A stretch of DNA of 47,925 nucleotides from Vibrio panuliri (GTDB lineage Bacteria > Pseudomonadota > Gammaproteobacteria > Enterobacterales > Vibrionaceae), in NCBI RefSeq assembly GCF_009938205.1, contig NZ_AP019656.1, positions 1 through 47,925 on the forward strand, in the 5' to 3' direction. The notes under the pieces were generated by a model. That model was given only the letters and a program-made list of their open reading frames with translations, did not search any database and was not told the DNA's origin. How positions within the stretch are numbered: the stretch's first letter is position 1; each line of letters begins with the position of its first letter. Below are positions 31,961-40,149 of the stretch, piece after piece. Position numbers and translations under genes: made by a program.

Positions 31961-33539
31961 GTCCTGCCCTCAGTGTGGCAGCAAAGATAACTTAGGGAGA
32001 TATAGCGATGGACATGGTTACTGTTTCGGTTGTGGGTACTACGAAAGATCAGAAGAGCAACAAGGAATTGAAGAACCTCATCGAGGATATGCAGAAAGTG
32101 GCTCTTGGCTCAGTGGCAGTTACTCCACACTTCAAAGCAGAGGCATACTGCAATCAACATGTGAACGTTTCAATTACAAAGTCGGTTTCTGGAACAACGG
32201 TGAGCCTGTTCATATCGCCGAAGCAAGGGACGCTAACGGACAACTAAGAGCACAGAAAGTACGCCTAGTTAAAGAAAAGGATTTTCGAGTAATAGGCGAC
32301 TTATCCAATGTGCTTATCGGAATGAACCTCTGGCGAGGTGGCAAGAAGCTAATCGTTACAGAGGGCGAATTAGATATGCTGAGTGTTGGTCAGTTACTTG
32401 ATCGAACGCCAGTAGTATCACTACCTAACGGGGTGTCTAGCGCCAAGCGTGTACTCATGGCAAACATGGACTGGCTACTAGGCTTTGATGAAATCATCCT
32501 CTTCTTCGATAACGACGACAAGGGACGTGAAGCCGTTGAAGAGTGTGTACGTCTTTTCCCTCCCAAGCGTGTGCTTATAGCTGAGCTAGCTAACTATAAA
32601 GATGCAAATGAAGCTCTCATGGCAGGCGCAGGACGTGACGTGATGATTGCCGTATGGGAGGCGAAGCACTACAAGCCACAAGGTTTATTTAGTGGACTAG
32701 AAGTGCTCGAACGTGGCGATGAGCCTATTACCCAAGGATGGGAAACCCCCTACCCCTCACTCACTCACCTTAGCTATGGAATTAAACCAGGCGATCTGGT
32801 TTGCATTGGTGCTGGCACTGGCTGCGGTAAGACGCACCTAATGAAGATGATGGCTGCTCACATGATCAAACATCATGGATTAACAGTAGCCACTCTGTTT
32901 CTAGAAGAGCCTCAGCTAATGAAAACCATCGACTCGATAGCCGGTATCATCGACGGTGTTGATTACCTCAACCCTCACCTAAAACTTACCGATGAGCAAA
33001 AGGTACAGAAAGACGAAACCAAGCGTTTAGTCGCCTCTCACCTCGTTCTCTACAAAGTTGATGCCTCTGCTGAGCCTGATGAAATCCTATTAGTCATGCG
33101 CCACATGAAAGCCAGTGGCGCAGAGGTGATCTTCTTTGACCACGTTACTTACGTTCTTGATGGTATCGCAGGAGACAATGAGGTTAAGGCGCTTAAGCTT
33201 CTCATGCGCAACCTAAACACTCTGGCCAAGGAATTAAACTTTGCTCTCGTTTATGCCAGTCAGTTAAGGAAAACAGACGGTAGCCGTGCGCAGAGTGAAC
33301 GTGGTGGCTTCTTTGGTCTTGATGATTTTCATGGAGGAAAGTCTAACGTGCAGTATGCAAGCTTAGTGCTTGGCGTAGTACGTGACCAAGCGAGTGACGA
33401 TAAGGACTTAAATACTCTCTTCATTTTGAAGTGCCGAGATAACGGCAATGCTACAGGACAGAGTATTGAGTTGAGGTATCAGCCAGATACCACAAGGAAA
33501 ATAGAGGTTAATCCTCTCGATGAAATTTATAAGGAATAA
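31932..33539 (+). CDS. Primase-helicase, T7 gp4-like; ATC start
   Basis: 535 residues (T7: 566). The frame opens after a TGA at 31926, and the only reasonable start is ATC 31932 behind AGGAGG. The first canonical starts (about 32304-32310) would delete the zinc-binding primase domain: Cys12, Cys15, Cys31, Cys34 (CPQCGSKDNLGRYSDGHGYC, then FGC). TOPRIM follows (VTEGELDML, LFFDNDDKG), then Walker A GTGCGKT (295-301) and Walker B EVIFFDH. It unwinds the fork and makes primers for the phage polymerase. Confidence 0.93.
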   Translation: MTETSCLRHESCPQCGSKDNLGRYSDGHGYCFGCGYYERSEEQQGIEEPHRGYAESGSWLSGSYSTLQSRGILQSTCERFNYKVGFWNNGEPVHIAEARDANGQLRAQKVRLVKEKDFRVIGDLSNVLIGMNLWRGGKKLIVTEGELDMLSVGQLLDRTPVVSLPNGVSSAKRVLMANMDWLLGFDEIILFFDNDDKGREAVEECVRLFPPKRVLIAELANYKDANEALMAGAGRDVMIAVWEAKHYKPQGLFSGLEVLERGDEPITQGWETPYPSLTHLSYGIKPGDLVCIGAGTGCGKTHLMKMMAAHMIKHHGLTVATLFLEEPQLMKTIDSIAGIIDGVDYLNPHLKLTDEQKVQKDETKRLVASHLVLYKVDASAEPDEILLVMRHMKASGAEVIFFDHVTYVLDGIAGDNEVKALKLLMRNLNTLAKELNFALVYASQLRKTDGSRAQSERGGFFGLDDFHGGKSNVQYASLVLGVVRDQASDDKDLNTLFILKCRDNGNATGQSIELRYQPDTTRKIEVNPLDEIYKE

Positions 33540-33540
33540 A

Positions 33541-33951
33541 ATGAAAAAGATATTTTCAAAAACGGATTTCGAGAAAATTGTAGCTAGAAATAGCTTAGGT
33601 CACTACATAGATACGACTAACTACACCATCACAGACGATGTTCCTACAACTGACTCTACAACTCTAGCTTTTTATATAGAAGCTTTAGATAAGGGACGTG
33701 CCGTGTCAGGTGGTGTTATTCAAGATGTATATGTATCAGGTGCAGGATACCGTGTTACTGACCGTAGGTTTGGCATGTCAGTAGTAAAAGGTTTTAGTGT
33801 CGATATCACCATTAAAGTTAAAAAAGATACAGGCGGTGATGAGCATAGAAAATATTCACTATATGCGGTGGACGGTAAATTAGCTGTAGATGAAAAACCA
33901 ATTAAATTTAACCTATTTGATTACACTGTAGAAACCACGCAAGAGGTGTAA
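33541..33951 (+). CDS. Unknown protein in the replication block
   Basis: 136 residues, ATG after AAGGAATAAA; the upstream in-frame start at 33520 lies within the previous gene. Strand-rich, with charged repeats (SVDITIKVKKDTGGDEHRKYSLYAV). No family recognised. Its stop is 4 bases before the DNA polymerase start. Confidence 0.6.
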   Translation: MKKIFSKTDFEKIVARNSLGHYIDTTNYTITDDVPTTDSTTLAFYIEALDKGRAVSGGVIQDVYVSGAGYRVTDRRFGMSVVKGFSVDITIKVKKDTGGDEHRKYSLYAVDGKLAVDEKPIKFNLFDYTVETTQEV

Positions 33952-33954
33952 TCA

Positions 33955-35784
33955 ATAAGACTAGCTTTTGATATTGAGGCTAATGGACTCTTGCCTACCG
34001 TTAGCCGCATCTTTTGCGTCTGCGCTATCGACGTGGACACAGGCAAAGAATACAGCTTTCCACCTTGGCAAACTCAAGATGCCATTAGCTTCCTATCACA
34101 GGCTACTCAACTAATCGCCCACAACGGCATCAACTACGATATCCCTGCTGTCCTTAAGTGTACTGGTCGTCAACTAGACGTGACCAAGTGCTTAGACACG
34201 CTTGTATGTAGTCGTTTGATGTGGGCGAACATAACAGATATTGATTTTAGCCTCCGCAGGAAGCGAGGTGATGCCTACCCTCTTGAGTCAAAACTCATAG
34301 GCTCTCATGGTCTTAAAGCTTGGGGTCAACGCCTAGGCTTTCACAAGGACTCTTTCGGTGAAGAAACTGATTGGCAGACAGCCGAATACACGCCAGAAAT
34401 GCTCGAATATTGTATGCAGGACGTGCGTGTAACAGTCGAGTTATTCCGAAAGGTTGAAGCGAAGAAGTACCCTAGCAAGTCGGTACTATTGGAACATCAA
34501 GCAGCTATCTTGCTGTCTCAAATGGAGAGGAACGGTTTTCACTTTGACGTCAAAGGAGCGCAAAAGCTTTACATTGATTTAAGTGAGAAAAAGCATGAAA
34601 TACATACTAAATTGGTTCAAGAATTTGGTGCTTGGTATGTGTCACAAGGACAAGCCAACCCGAAGCGCTCGATCAACTACAAAGACAAAACCCGTGCAAG
34701 TGTCACGCAGGGCGCAGCTTATACAAGAGTTAAGCGAGTCGAGTTTAACCCCGCAAGTCGTGACCACATCGCAAAGATACTCACCGCAGATGGGTGGAAG
34801 CCGCAAGAATTTACAGAGTCGGGAAAACCGAAGCTTGACGAGACAACGCTTGCATCAATCAACCATCCACGAGCAGGACTTCTTGCCGAATACTTCCTAC
34901 TCCAAAAGCGTCTCGGACAGCTCCACGATGGACAGCACGGCTGGCTCAAGTGCGTCAATGAACACGGAGTAATACATGGAAGTATCAACCCCAACGGTGC
35001 AGTCACAGGACGATGCACTCACTCACGCCCTAACATCGCTCAAGTGCCGTCTGTCAGGGCTGCTTACGGTGCTCAGTGTAGAGAACTATTTACCGTGCCT
35101 AGCAATTGGTATCTATTGGGTACTGATGCTTCTGGCTTGGAACTCAGGTGCTTAGCTCACTACCTATATGAATGGGACGGTGGCGCATACGCTGACATTA
35201 TCCTTAATGGTGATATCCATGTAGCTAACCAAAAGGCTGCGAACCTAGATACACGTGATGAAGCTAAACGATTTATCTACTGCTATCTCTATGGTGGTGG
35301 TGACTGGCTAGTAGGCTCGCTCATTGCTCCTGATGCGACTACTGAGGAACAAGAGCTAATAGGACGCAAGGTTAAACGTCAGTTCCTTAAAGGGATGCCT
35401 GCCCTGCGTGAACTCAAGAAATGGGTGAAGACGCAAGCTGATCGAGGTTATTTAACTGGTCTAGACGGGCGCCAAATTCACGTAAGAAGCGCACACAGTG
35501 CTCTCAATGCTCTACTTCAATCTTGTGGTGCTCTCATTTGTAAACACTGGATTATTGAAACTGACAGGCTATGCAGGGAAGCTGGCTTGTTACATGGCCA
35601 AGATTACAAACTCTGCGCCTACGTTCACGATGAGCAGCAAATTGCGTGTAGAACAAAAGAAATTGCACAGAGAGTGGGTGAATTTGCTAATAAGGCAATT
35701 AGAAATACAGAGAAGTATTTTAAAATAAATATGCCTTTAGATAGTGATTTTAATATTGGTAGGACGTGGAAGGATACACACTAA
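33955..35784 (+). CDS. DNA polymerase, family A, T7 gp5-like; ATA start
   Basis: 609 residues (T7: 704). From ATA 33955 the protein begins (M)RLAFDIEANGLL, matching T7 MIVSDIEANALL, with the exonuclease metal ligands D6 and E8. The first canonical start (TTG 33991) would lose both. GAGGTG lies 6 bases upstream. Other motifs: HNGINYDIPA, YCMQDVRVT (exonuclease), motif A GTDASGLELR (Asp391), motif B KRFIYCYLYGG and motif C VHDEQQ (Asp559, Glu560). Proofreading and polymerase both look active. It replicates the phage genome. Confidence 0.95.
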   Translation: MRLAFDIEANGLLPTVSRIFCVCAIDVDTGKEYSFPPWQTQDAISFLSQATQLIAHNGINYDIPAVLKCTGRQLDVTKCLDTLVCSRLMWANITDIDFSLRRKRGDAYPLESKLIGSHGLKAWGQRLGFHKDSFGEETDWQTAEYTPEMLEYCMQDVRVTVELFRKVEAKKYPSKSVLLEHQAAILLSQMERNGFHFDVKGAQKLYIDLSEKKHEIHTKLVQEFGAWYVSQGQANPKRSINYKDKTRASVTQGAAYTRVKRVEFNPASRDHIAKILTADGWKPQEFTESGKPKLDETTLASINHPRAGLLAEYFLLQKRLGQLHDGQHGWLKCVNEHGVIHGSINPNGAVTGRCTHSRPNIAQVPSVRAAYGAQCRELFTVPSNWYLLGTDASGLELRCLAHYLYEWDGGAYADIILNGDIHVANQKAANLDTRDEAKRFIYCYLYGGGDWLVGSLIAPDATTEEQELIGRKVKRQFLKGMPALRELKKWVKTQADRGYLTGLDGRQIHVRSAHSALNALLQSCGALICKHWIIETDRLCREAGLLHGQDYKLCAYVHDEQQIACRTKEIAQRVGEFANKAIRNTEKYFKINMPLDSDFNIGRTWKDTH

Positions 35785-35785
35785 A

Positions 35786-35977
35786 ATATTTAATAGCTTC
35801 TATGAAAAACGAATTAGAAAAATAGAAATCGAGTTAAAAGAACTTGAGGAAATTAATTTGTTAACGTTCGACGTGAAAGAGTTCTTAAAAAGAATGAGTC
35901 GAATAAATTATTTAAAAAAAAGAGAAAGAGCAGTATTTAAGTGCTATTCGATAATTGCTATAATGCCTCTAGGCTAA
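35786..35977 (+). CDS. Small basic protein, ATA start
   Basis: 63 residues if started at ATA 35786; AAGGA ends 11 bases upstream, a long spacing. The frame stays open upstream into the polymerase gene (ATG at 35744), which is the alternative. Lys/Glu-rich helix (RIRKIEIELKELEEINLL) then KKRERAVFK. Unknown. Confidence 0.45.
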   Translation: MFNSFYEKRIRKIEIELKELEEINLLTFDVKEFLKRMSRINYLKKRERAVFKCYSIIAIMPLG

Positions 35978-35991
35978 ATCGAGGTATTTCA

Positions 35992-36114
35992 ATGAAAATC
36001 AGACCATATCACATCATTATCGCTCTACTTGTGCTAAATTTCATCACCATTTGTTTAGGGTTTGCTACAGTGCATGAAAAGTTAGATACCCTTTGGTATA
36101 TTAATTTAGCTTAA
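35992..36114 (+). CDS. 40-residue membrane peptide
   Basis: ATG after CGAGGTATTTCA. MKIRPYH is followed by one span (IIIALLVLNFITICLGFATV) and a short charged tail. A TATAAT at 35958, with no good -35, lies upstream; a terminator follows 5 bases after the stop. Confidence 0.5.
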   Translation: MKIRPYHIIIALLVLNFITICLGFATVHEKLDTLWYINLA

Positions 36115-36119
36115 TTAAC

Positions 36120-36143
36120 GCCCTCCAAGTGAGGGCTTTTTAA
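36120..36143 (+). terminator. Rho-independent terminator
   Basis: GCCCTC-caagt-GAGGGC followed by TTTTTAAT. Confidence 0.8.
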
Positions 36144-36159
36144 TATCTGGAGAAAATCT

Positions 36160-36333
36160 ATAGTATATTTATTTCACGCAATGACATTTGCGTTATTTGT
36201 ATTAAAAATGGCTAGTGTTATAACTATTAGTTGGCTAGCTGTATTCAGCCCGTCTATTATTATTGTCCTCACGCAAGTATTTATTATTTTATTTGCCCTA
36301 CTACTAGTTTCTAAAGGAAGTAAAAATAAGTAA
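36160..36333 (+). CDS. Small membrane protein, ATA start
   Basis: 57 residues from ATA 36160, with TGGAGA 7 bases before it; ATG 36181 in the same frame has no ribosome site. Two hydrophobic stretches: LFHAMTFALFVLKMASVITISWLAV (about residues 4-28) and SIIIVLTQVFIILFALLLV. As it is the first gene after a terminator, the ATA start here cannot depend on a just-ended upstream gene. Possible holin-like role; unproven. Confidence 0.55.
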   Translation: MVYLFHAMTFALFVLKMASVITISWLAVFSPSIIIVLTQVFIILFALLLVSKGSKNK

Positions 36334-37165
36334 ACCATTTCTATTATTAGATGCTGATTGGTTTGCTTATAACGCTAGTGCTGCCTGCGAGAAAGAAATT
36401 AAGTGGAATGATCACTTCTGGACGCTGCACAGCGATATCAATGAGGCTATCTGCAAGGTGGAAGATGATATCGCCAAAGTCTGCACTGACTTAGGCTCTA
36501 AGGACTTTGTTCTATGCTTCTCAGACTCAGCCAACTGGCGCAAAGAGGTGATGCCCTCTTACAAAGCGAACCGTTTAGACAAGCGCAAGCCTTTGTGCCT
36601 GTACCCTCTAATTGAGTACCTAAAAGAGAAGTACCCTTACGAGCAGCGAGAGAGCCTTGAGGCTGACGATATCATGGGGATTCTCGCTACCCTGCCCTCT
36701 TACCAGAATGATCGCAAGAAGATCATAGTGTCCATCGACAAGGACTTACTACAGATTCCAGCATGGCACTACAACCCTAACAAGGACTACCAAGAGCATG
36801 AAGTTACACAGGAAGAAGCTGACAGATTTTATCTATGTCAAGCGTTCGCAGGTGATGCGGTGGATGGATTTAGTGGCTGTCCGACTATTGGTGTGGAGAC
36901 TGCACGCACGCTTATTGATGAAAAAGTCATTTACGTTCCTTTTGTGCATACGTTCAAAAGCGGAAAGCGCAAAGGAGAGACTGAGCATCGTTGGCAGAAA
37001 GTTACTGGCGAAAGTCAGAGTGCTTGGGAAACCATTGTTTCCACATACCGAAAACACGGATTAAGTGAGTCAGTAGCATTATCAAATGCACGTGTGGCTC
37101 GGATATGCCGTGCGTGTGATTACAACTTTAAAAACAAGGAAGTGAAACTCTGGCAACCCCACTAG
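36326..37165 (+). CDS. 5'-3' exonuclease, T7 gp6-like; ATA start
   Basis: 279 residues. The ATA is 7 bases after AAGGA and gives (M)SKPFLLLDADWFAY, holding the catalytic aspartates D9 and D11 of the FEN fold (T7 VMDGDWLVF). The first canonical start is GTG 36458, 44 codons later, after the catalytic site. FSDSANWRKEVMPSYKANR, LEADDIMGIL, VSIDKDL and FAGDAVDGFSG follow as in gp6. It degrades host DNA and removes RNA primers. Confidence 0.93.
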   Translation: MSKPFLLLDADWFAYNASAACEKEIKWNDHFWTLHSDINEAICKVEDDIAKVCTDLGSKDFVLCFSDSANWRKEVMPSYKANRLDKRKPLCLYPLIEYLKEKYPYEQRESLEADDIMGILATLPSYQNDRKKIIVSIDKDLLQIPAWHYNPNKDYQEHEVTQEEADRFYLCQAFAGDAVDGFSGCPTIGVETARTLIDEKVIYVPFVHTFKSGKRKGETEHRWQKVTGESQSAWETIVSTYRKHGLSESVALSNARVARICRACDYNFKNKEVKLWQPH

Positions 37166-37359
37166 GCGGTCATTATGAAATGGCTATTGAGCCACTTGAT
37201 TTTATCGAGGCTAACGAGCTTGGCTTCGCTCAGGGTAACGTCATTAAGTACGTGTGTCGTTACCCATATAAGAATGGTCTAGCTGACCTTGTAAAGGCGC
37301 GAGACTACATCGACTACTTAATCAAAAAGGAAAAACTGAATGAAACACTGGAAAGCTAG
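37150..37359 (+). CDS. DUF3310-family protein (SaV-like), CTG start
   Basis: 69 residues. The frame has a stop at about 37132 and no ATN before the conserved GGHYEM(A/I)EPLDFIEAN start; CTG 37150 lies 9 bases after AAGGA. It gives (M)ATPLGGHYEMAIEP, close to related proteins. The in-frame ATG at 37180 would cut the HY signature. The C-terminal half NVIKYVCRYPYKNGLADLVKARDYIDYLI is the family core. Function in phage biology unknown; often found near nucleotide metabolism genes. Confidence 0.65.
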   Translation: MATPLGGHYEMAIEPLDFIEANELGFAQGNVIKYVCRYPYKNGLADLVKARDYIDYLIKKEKLNETLES

Positions 37360-37573
37360 CTTACTGCTTAAGCTGATTGATCTTGCTGCCAAGGCTCTTA
37401 AATCATGGCTAACTGATGGTCGTGATAAAGAGAAGCAAAAGTCTAAAGACAAGGTAGCCAAAGCGTTCTCACACGCAGAGGCAATCAAAGTCGTAGAGAA
37501 GACTAAGCGAGATAAGCAGGACAAAGATGCCAATAAAGCTAAATCACTACTAGACGTTATCACAGGAGAGTAA
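37340..37573 (+). CDS. Small basic, lysine-rich protein
   Basis: 77 residues; ATG after AAAAGGAAAAACTGA, overlapping the DUF3310 gene. An amphipathic helix (HWKASLLLKLIDLAAKALKSWL) is followed by a Lys/Asp-rich stretch. Might associate with membrane or nucleic acid. No family. Confidence 0.58.
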   Translation: MKHWKASLLLKLIDLAAKALKSWLTDGRDKEKQKSKDKVAKAFSHAEAIKVVEKTKRDKQDKDANKAKSLLDVITGE

Positions 37574-37576
37574 TTA

Positions 37577-38155
37577 ATGATCATTGCATTGGAAGGAAAC
37601 ATTGCATCGGGTAAGAGCACTCTTTTACCCCTAGTGGCTAAGGAACTAGGCTATGAGTACATTGAAGAGGGCATTGAGAATGATGCTAAGTTCAAGGAGC
37701 TTGTCGCTAAGAACAAGCAGGAAGAGTTATCTGTTTATGCTGCTGAGTATCGCATGAACTACCTCAAGAAGCTTGATGCGTCCAAGAACTACTTGGTTGA
37801 GCGCACTCCCCTGTCCTCTTATCTATTTGCTATGGCTGATGATATATCTGAGGAAAGTCGCAATAAGATTTTTAATGCGATGATCAATGCCCCTGCTCCT
37901 GAGCTTCACGTTTACATACGATCATTACCCCACTTGTGTAAGAAGCGTATTAACAAGCGTAAGCGTGCAGGTGAAGACAAGATTACGATGAAGCGCCTAC
38001 GTAAAATTCATAACGCACATGAAGAGTGGGCAAAAATTGGTGAGGACGTGCATAAGGTGTTTACACTTGCGAGTGACAATGAAATGTCACCGTATGATAT
38101 CGCCAAGTGCATTAATAAATACATGTACCTGAGAAAGCGAGGTGAGTTAAATTAA
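37577..38155 (+). CDS. Deoxynucleoside kinase-like
   Basis: 192 residues. P-loop GNIASGKST (7-15), ERTPLSSY (the dNK 'ER(S/T)' motif), a YIRSLPHLCKKRINKR lid-like segment and RxR basic residues. Phosphorylates deoxynucleosides for phage DNA synthesis. Its stop overlaps the next non-canonical start. Confidence 0.78.
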   Translation: MIIALEGNIASGKSTLLPLVAKELGYEYIEEGIENDAKFKELVAKNKQEELSVYAAEYRMNYLKKLDASKNYLVERTPLSSYLFAMADDISEESRNKIFNAMINAPAPELHVYIRSLPHLCKKRINKRKRAGEDKITMKRLRKIHNAHEEWAKIGEDVHKVFTLASDNEMSPYDIAKCINKYMYLRKRGELN

Positions 38156-38381
38156 TATTGATGATGTAGCAAGTTACGTCGAAGAAGATACCTCTCTAGA
38201 TGAACTCCACGCACATATTAAACGTGTCGGATATCCTTTCTGCAAAAGCCTCATTTCTTACATCGAACGTCTACATGAAACTAAACCCTCACGTGGAGAC
38301 GATACGCCTACTTTATATATCAAAGTGGGACAACAAGAAATTATAGACACTATAAAAGACTTATTTAAGGGGAATACCTAA
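38151..38381 (+). CDS. Unknown small protein, apparent ATT start
   Basis: 76 residues. The frame begins right after a TAA; its only in-frame GTG is near the end. GAGGTG lies 6 bases before ATT 38151 (ATT AAT ATT GAT); the ATT at 38157 is 12 bases away. Soluble, acidic start (NIDDVASYVEEDTSLDELHA). The gene spans a phage promoter candidate. Evidence is openness, spacing and the tight overlaps on both sides (stop overlaps the next ATA as TAATA). Confidence 0.55.
   Translation: MNIDDVASYVEEDTSLDELHAHIKRVGYPFCKSLISYIERLHETKPSRGDDTPTLYIKVGQQEIIDTIKDLFKGNT
38286..38302 (+). promoter_or_regulatory. Candidate late phage promoter (phi-6.5-like)
   Basis: AAACCCTCACGTGGAGAC shares a 14-base block with the site before the SSB gene. 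It stands just ahead of the structural genes, where T7 has phi-6.5. Confidence 0.42.
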
Positions 38382-38626
38382 TAGGATTATTTAGTAAAAT
38401 TTTCAAGACTCTTTTTGGGGGTGGTGACGAAGTTGAGGTAGTGATGCCTGAAGTTGTCATGCAGCCACCTGCGCCAATTACCAAAGAGGGCTTACCTGCT
38501 GATGTGGAGGTAGGTGCGGAAGAGGCGCAAGCTAAAAAGAAGCGAAAAGAAGTCCAAGAAAGAGGTGCAACGCAACGGCGACGAAAAGAACTTAATGTCC
38601 CCGTAGCGAAAGGTATTCAAATTTAG
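38381..38626 (+). CDS. Tail/virion protein, T7 gp7.3-like; ATA start
   Basis: 81 residues; ATA overlaps the previous TAA, AAGGGG 8 bases upstream. The N-terminus GLFSKIFKTLFGGG is basic-hydrophobic, then an acidic/Pro segment, then KKKRKEVQERGATQRRRKEL and a final AKGIQI, the same plan as T7 gp7.3 (which ends GGGINI). The first canonical start would be ATG 38441. Gp7.3 is a minor tail protein placed just before the portal, as here. Confidence 0.75.
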   Translation: MGLFSKIFKTLFGGGDEVEVVMPEVVMQPPAPITKEGLPADVEVGAEEAQAKKKRKEVQERGATQRRRKELNVPVAKGIQI

Positions 38627-38633
38627 GAGGACA

Positions 38634-40136
38634 ATGGCTACAAGAAGTATTTATGAAAAACTGTCCTCTGAGCGTGAACCTTATGTAACTCGTGCTCGTG
38701 TAGCAGCGAAGCTTACCATTCCATCACTCTTCACAGAAGAGACGCAAAATACCGCAACAGTAGCCTTAAAGACTCCTTATCAGGGCGTAGGTGCTCAGGG
38801 TGTAAAATCCTTAGCAAACAAGCTGTTAATGGCACTTATGCCCCCTAATCGCCCATTCTTCCGTATGGTTATTCCAGACGCTAAGGTTACAAGTTCTCTA
38901 GAGAGGTTCGAGCAAGCAAAGCGAGAGCAGCAGAAAGGTGAAATTGAAACCAAGCTTTCTAAGGTTGAAAGAATGATCATGGGAGAACTTGAAGTGAAGC
39001 AGTTGCGTACTGCTCTATTTGAGGCTCTTAAGCAACTTATCGTTTGCGGAAATGTGCTTGTGCATATTAGCGACAAAGCTGTAAAGGTGTTTAGGCTAGA
39101 TAAGTATGTGGTTAAGCGTGATCAAGATGGGAAACCAAAGCTAGTAATTGTAAAGGAGAGTGTCGATATTGATGACCTCCCGACAGAAGTTCAAGCAAAG
39201 GTTAAACCAGACAATACTGACGATAAGAAAGTTGACCTATACACGCACGTCGAACGAAGATCATCTAAGTGGCATGTGTATCAAAAGGCAGGCGATGTGG
39301 TAATGCCAAAGTCAAAAGGTAGCTATCCACTCGATGCGTGTCCTTGGTTGGCATTGCGTATGGTTCAAGTAGACGGTGAGGACTATGGACGTTCACACGT
39401 TGAAGAGCACATGGGCGACTTAAAGGCGCTAGAGAACCTTGAGAAATCAATTCAAGAGGGCGCACTTGCAGCATCACGACTTATCTTTATGGTACGTCCA
39501 AATAGCACTGTACGAGTGCAAGACTTGCAGCAAGCGGTCAATGGTGGCTTTGTTAAAGGTAACGTTGATGATGTGATTCCTCTTCAAATAGAGCGTTATC
39601 ACCAAATGAGTTCAGCAAAAGAACTCGCTGCAACTATCCGTCAATCACTGGCTATGTCATTCCTTATGTCTTCTGGTATTCAGCGTCAGGCTGAGCGAGT
39701 TACAGCAGAAGAGATTAGGGTAATGGCTAATGAGCTAGAGACAACACTAGGCGGTGTCTACTCGCTTCTATCGAATGAGCTACAAGCTCCTATCATCGCA
39801 GTCGAATATAACCGGCTTAAGCGCAGAAAAACTCTTCCTGACATTGGCATTGAGGCAACCCCTGAGATTGTATCGGGTATGGAAGCATTAGGGCGCACGG
39901 AAGAAATGTCGAAGATGAACCAATTGATTCAGAACATGGCAGCGCTAGGTGAGGACGTGCTCGTTAAGTACGTGAACGTGGACGAAGTGATCAAACGTTA
40001 TGCAGCAGCCCTTGGTGTTGAGACTGATGGATTGATCAAGGATTCAGCACAGCGTCAGCAGGAAGCAGAGCAAGAGGCGGAAACGCAAGCACTAGCTCAG
40101 GCTATGCCTCAGATCGCCACAAACTCTATGCAATAA
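38634..40136 (+). CDS. Head-tail connector (portal), T7 gp8-like
   Basis: 500 residues (T7: 536), ATG after AGGAGGACA. YEKLSSEREPYVTRARVAAKLTIPSLF at the N-terminus and GAQGVKSLANKLLMALMPPNRPFFRM are characteristic of T7-like connectors, followed by SFLMSSGIQRQAERVTAEEIR and a Gln/Glu/Ala-rich C-terminus. Forms the 12-fold ring through which DNA is packaged and ejected. Confidence 0.95.
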   Translation: MATRSIYEKLSSEREPYVTRARVAAKLTIPSLFTEETQNTATVALKTPYQGVGAQGVKSLANKLLMALMPPNRPFFRMVIPDAKVTSSLERFEQAKREQQKGEIETKLSKVERMIMGELEVKQLRTALFEALKQLIVCGNVLVHISDKAVKVFRLDKYVVKRDQDGKPKLVIVKESVDIDDLPTEVQAKVKPDNTDDKKVDLYTHVERRSSKWHVYQKAGDVVMPKSKGSYPLDACPWLALRMVQVDGEDYGRSHVEEHMGDLKALENLEKSIQEGALAASRLIFMVRPNSTVRVQDLQQAVNGGFVKGNVDDVIPLQIERYHQMSSAKELAATIRQSLAMSFLMSSGIQRQAERVTAEEIRVMANELETTLGGVYSLLSNELQAPIIAVEYNRLKRRKTLPDIGIEATPEIVSGMEALGRTEEMSKMNQLIQNMAALGEDVLVKYVNVDEVIKRYAAALGVETDGLIKDSAQRQQEAEQEAETQALAQAMPQIATNSMQ

Positions 40137-40149
40137 AAGGATTTAATGA

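Noticed and set aside
12458..35980. Repeated TATAGGCTAAAT-like strings (12458, 18512, 19148, 27351, 35969) as phage promoters
   Set aside because: Most sit 6-9 bases before an ATG and fit ribosome sites; no conserved sequence extends upstream as expected for a single-subunit polymerase promoter.
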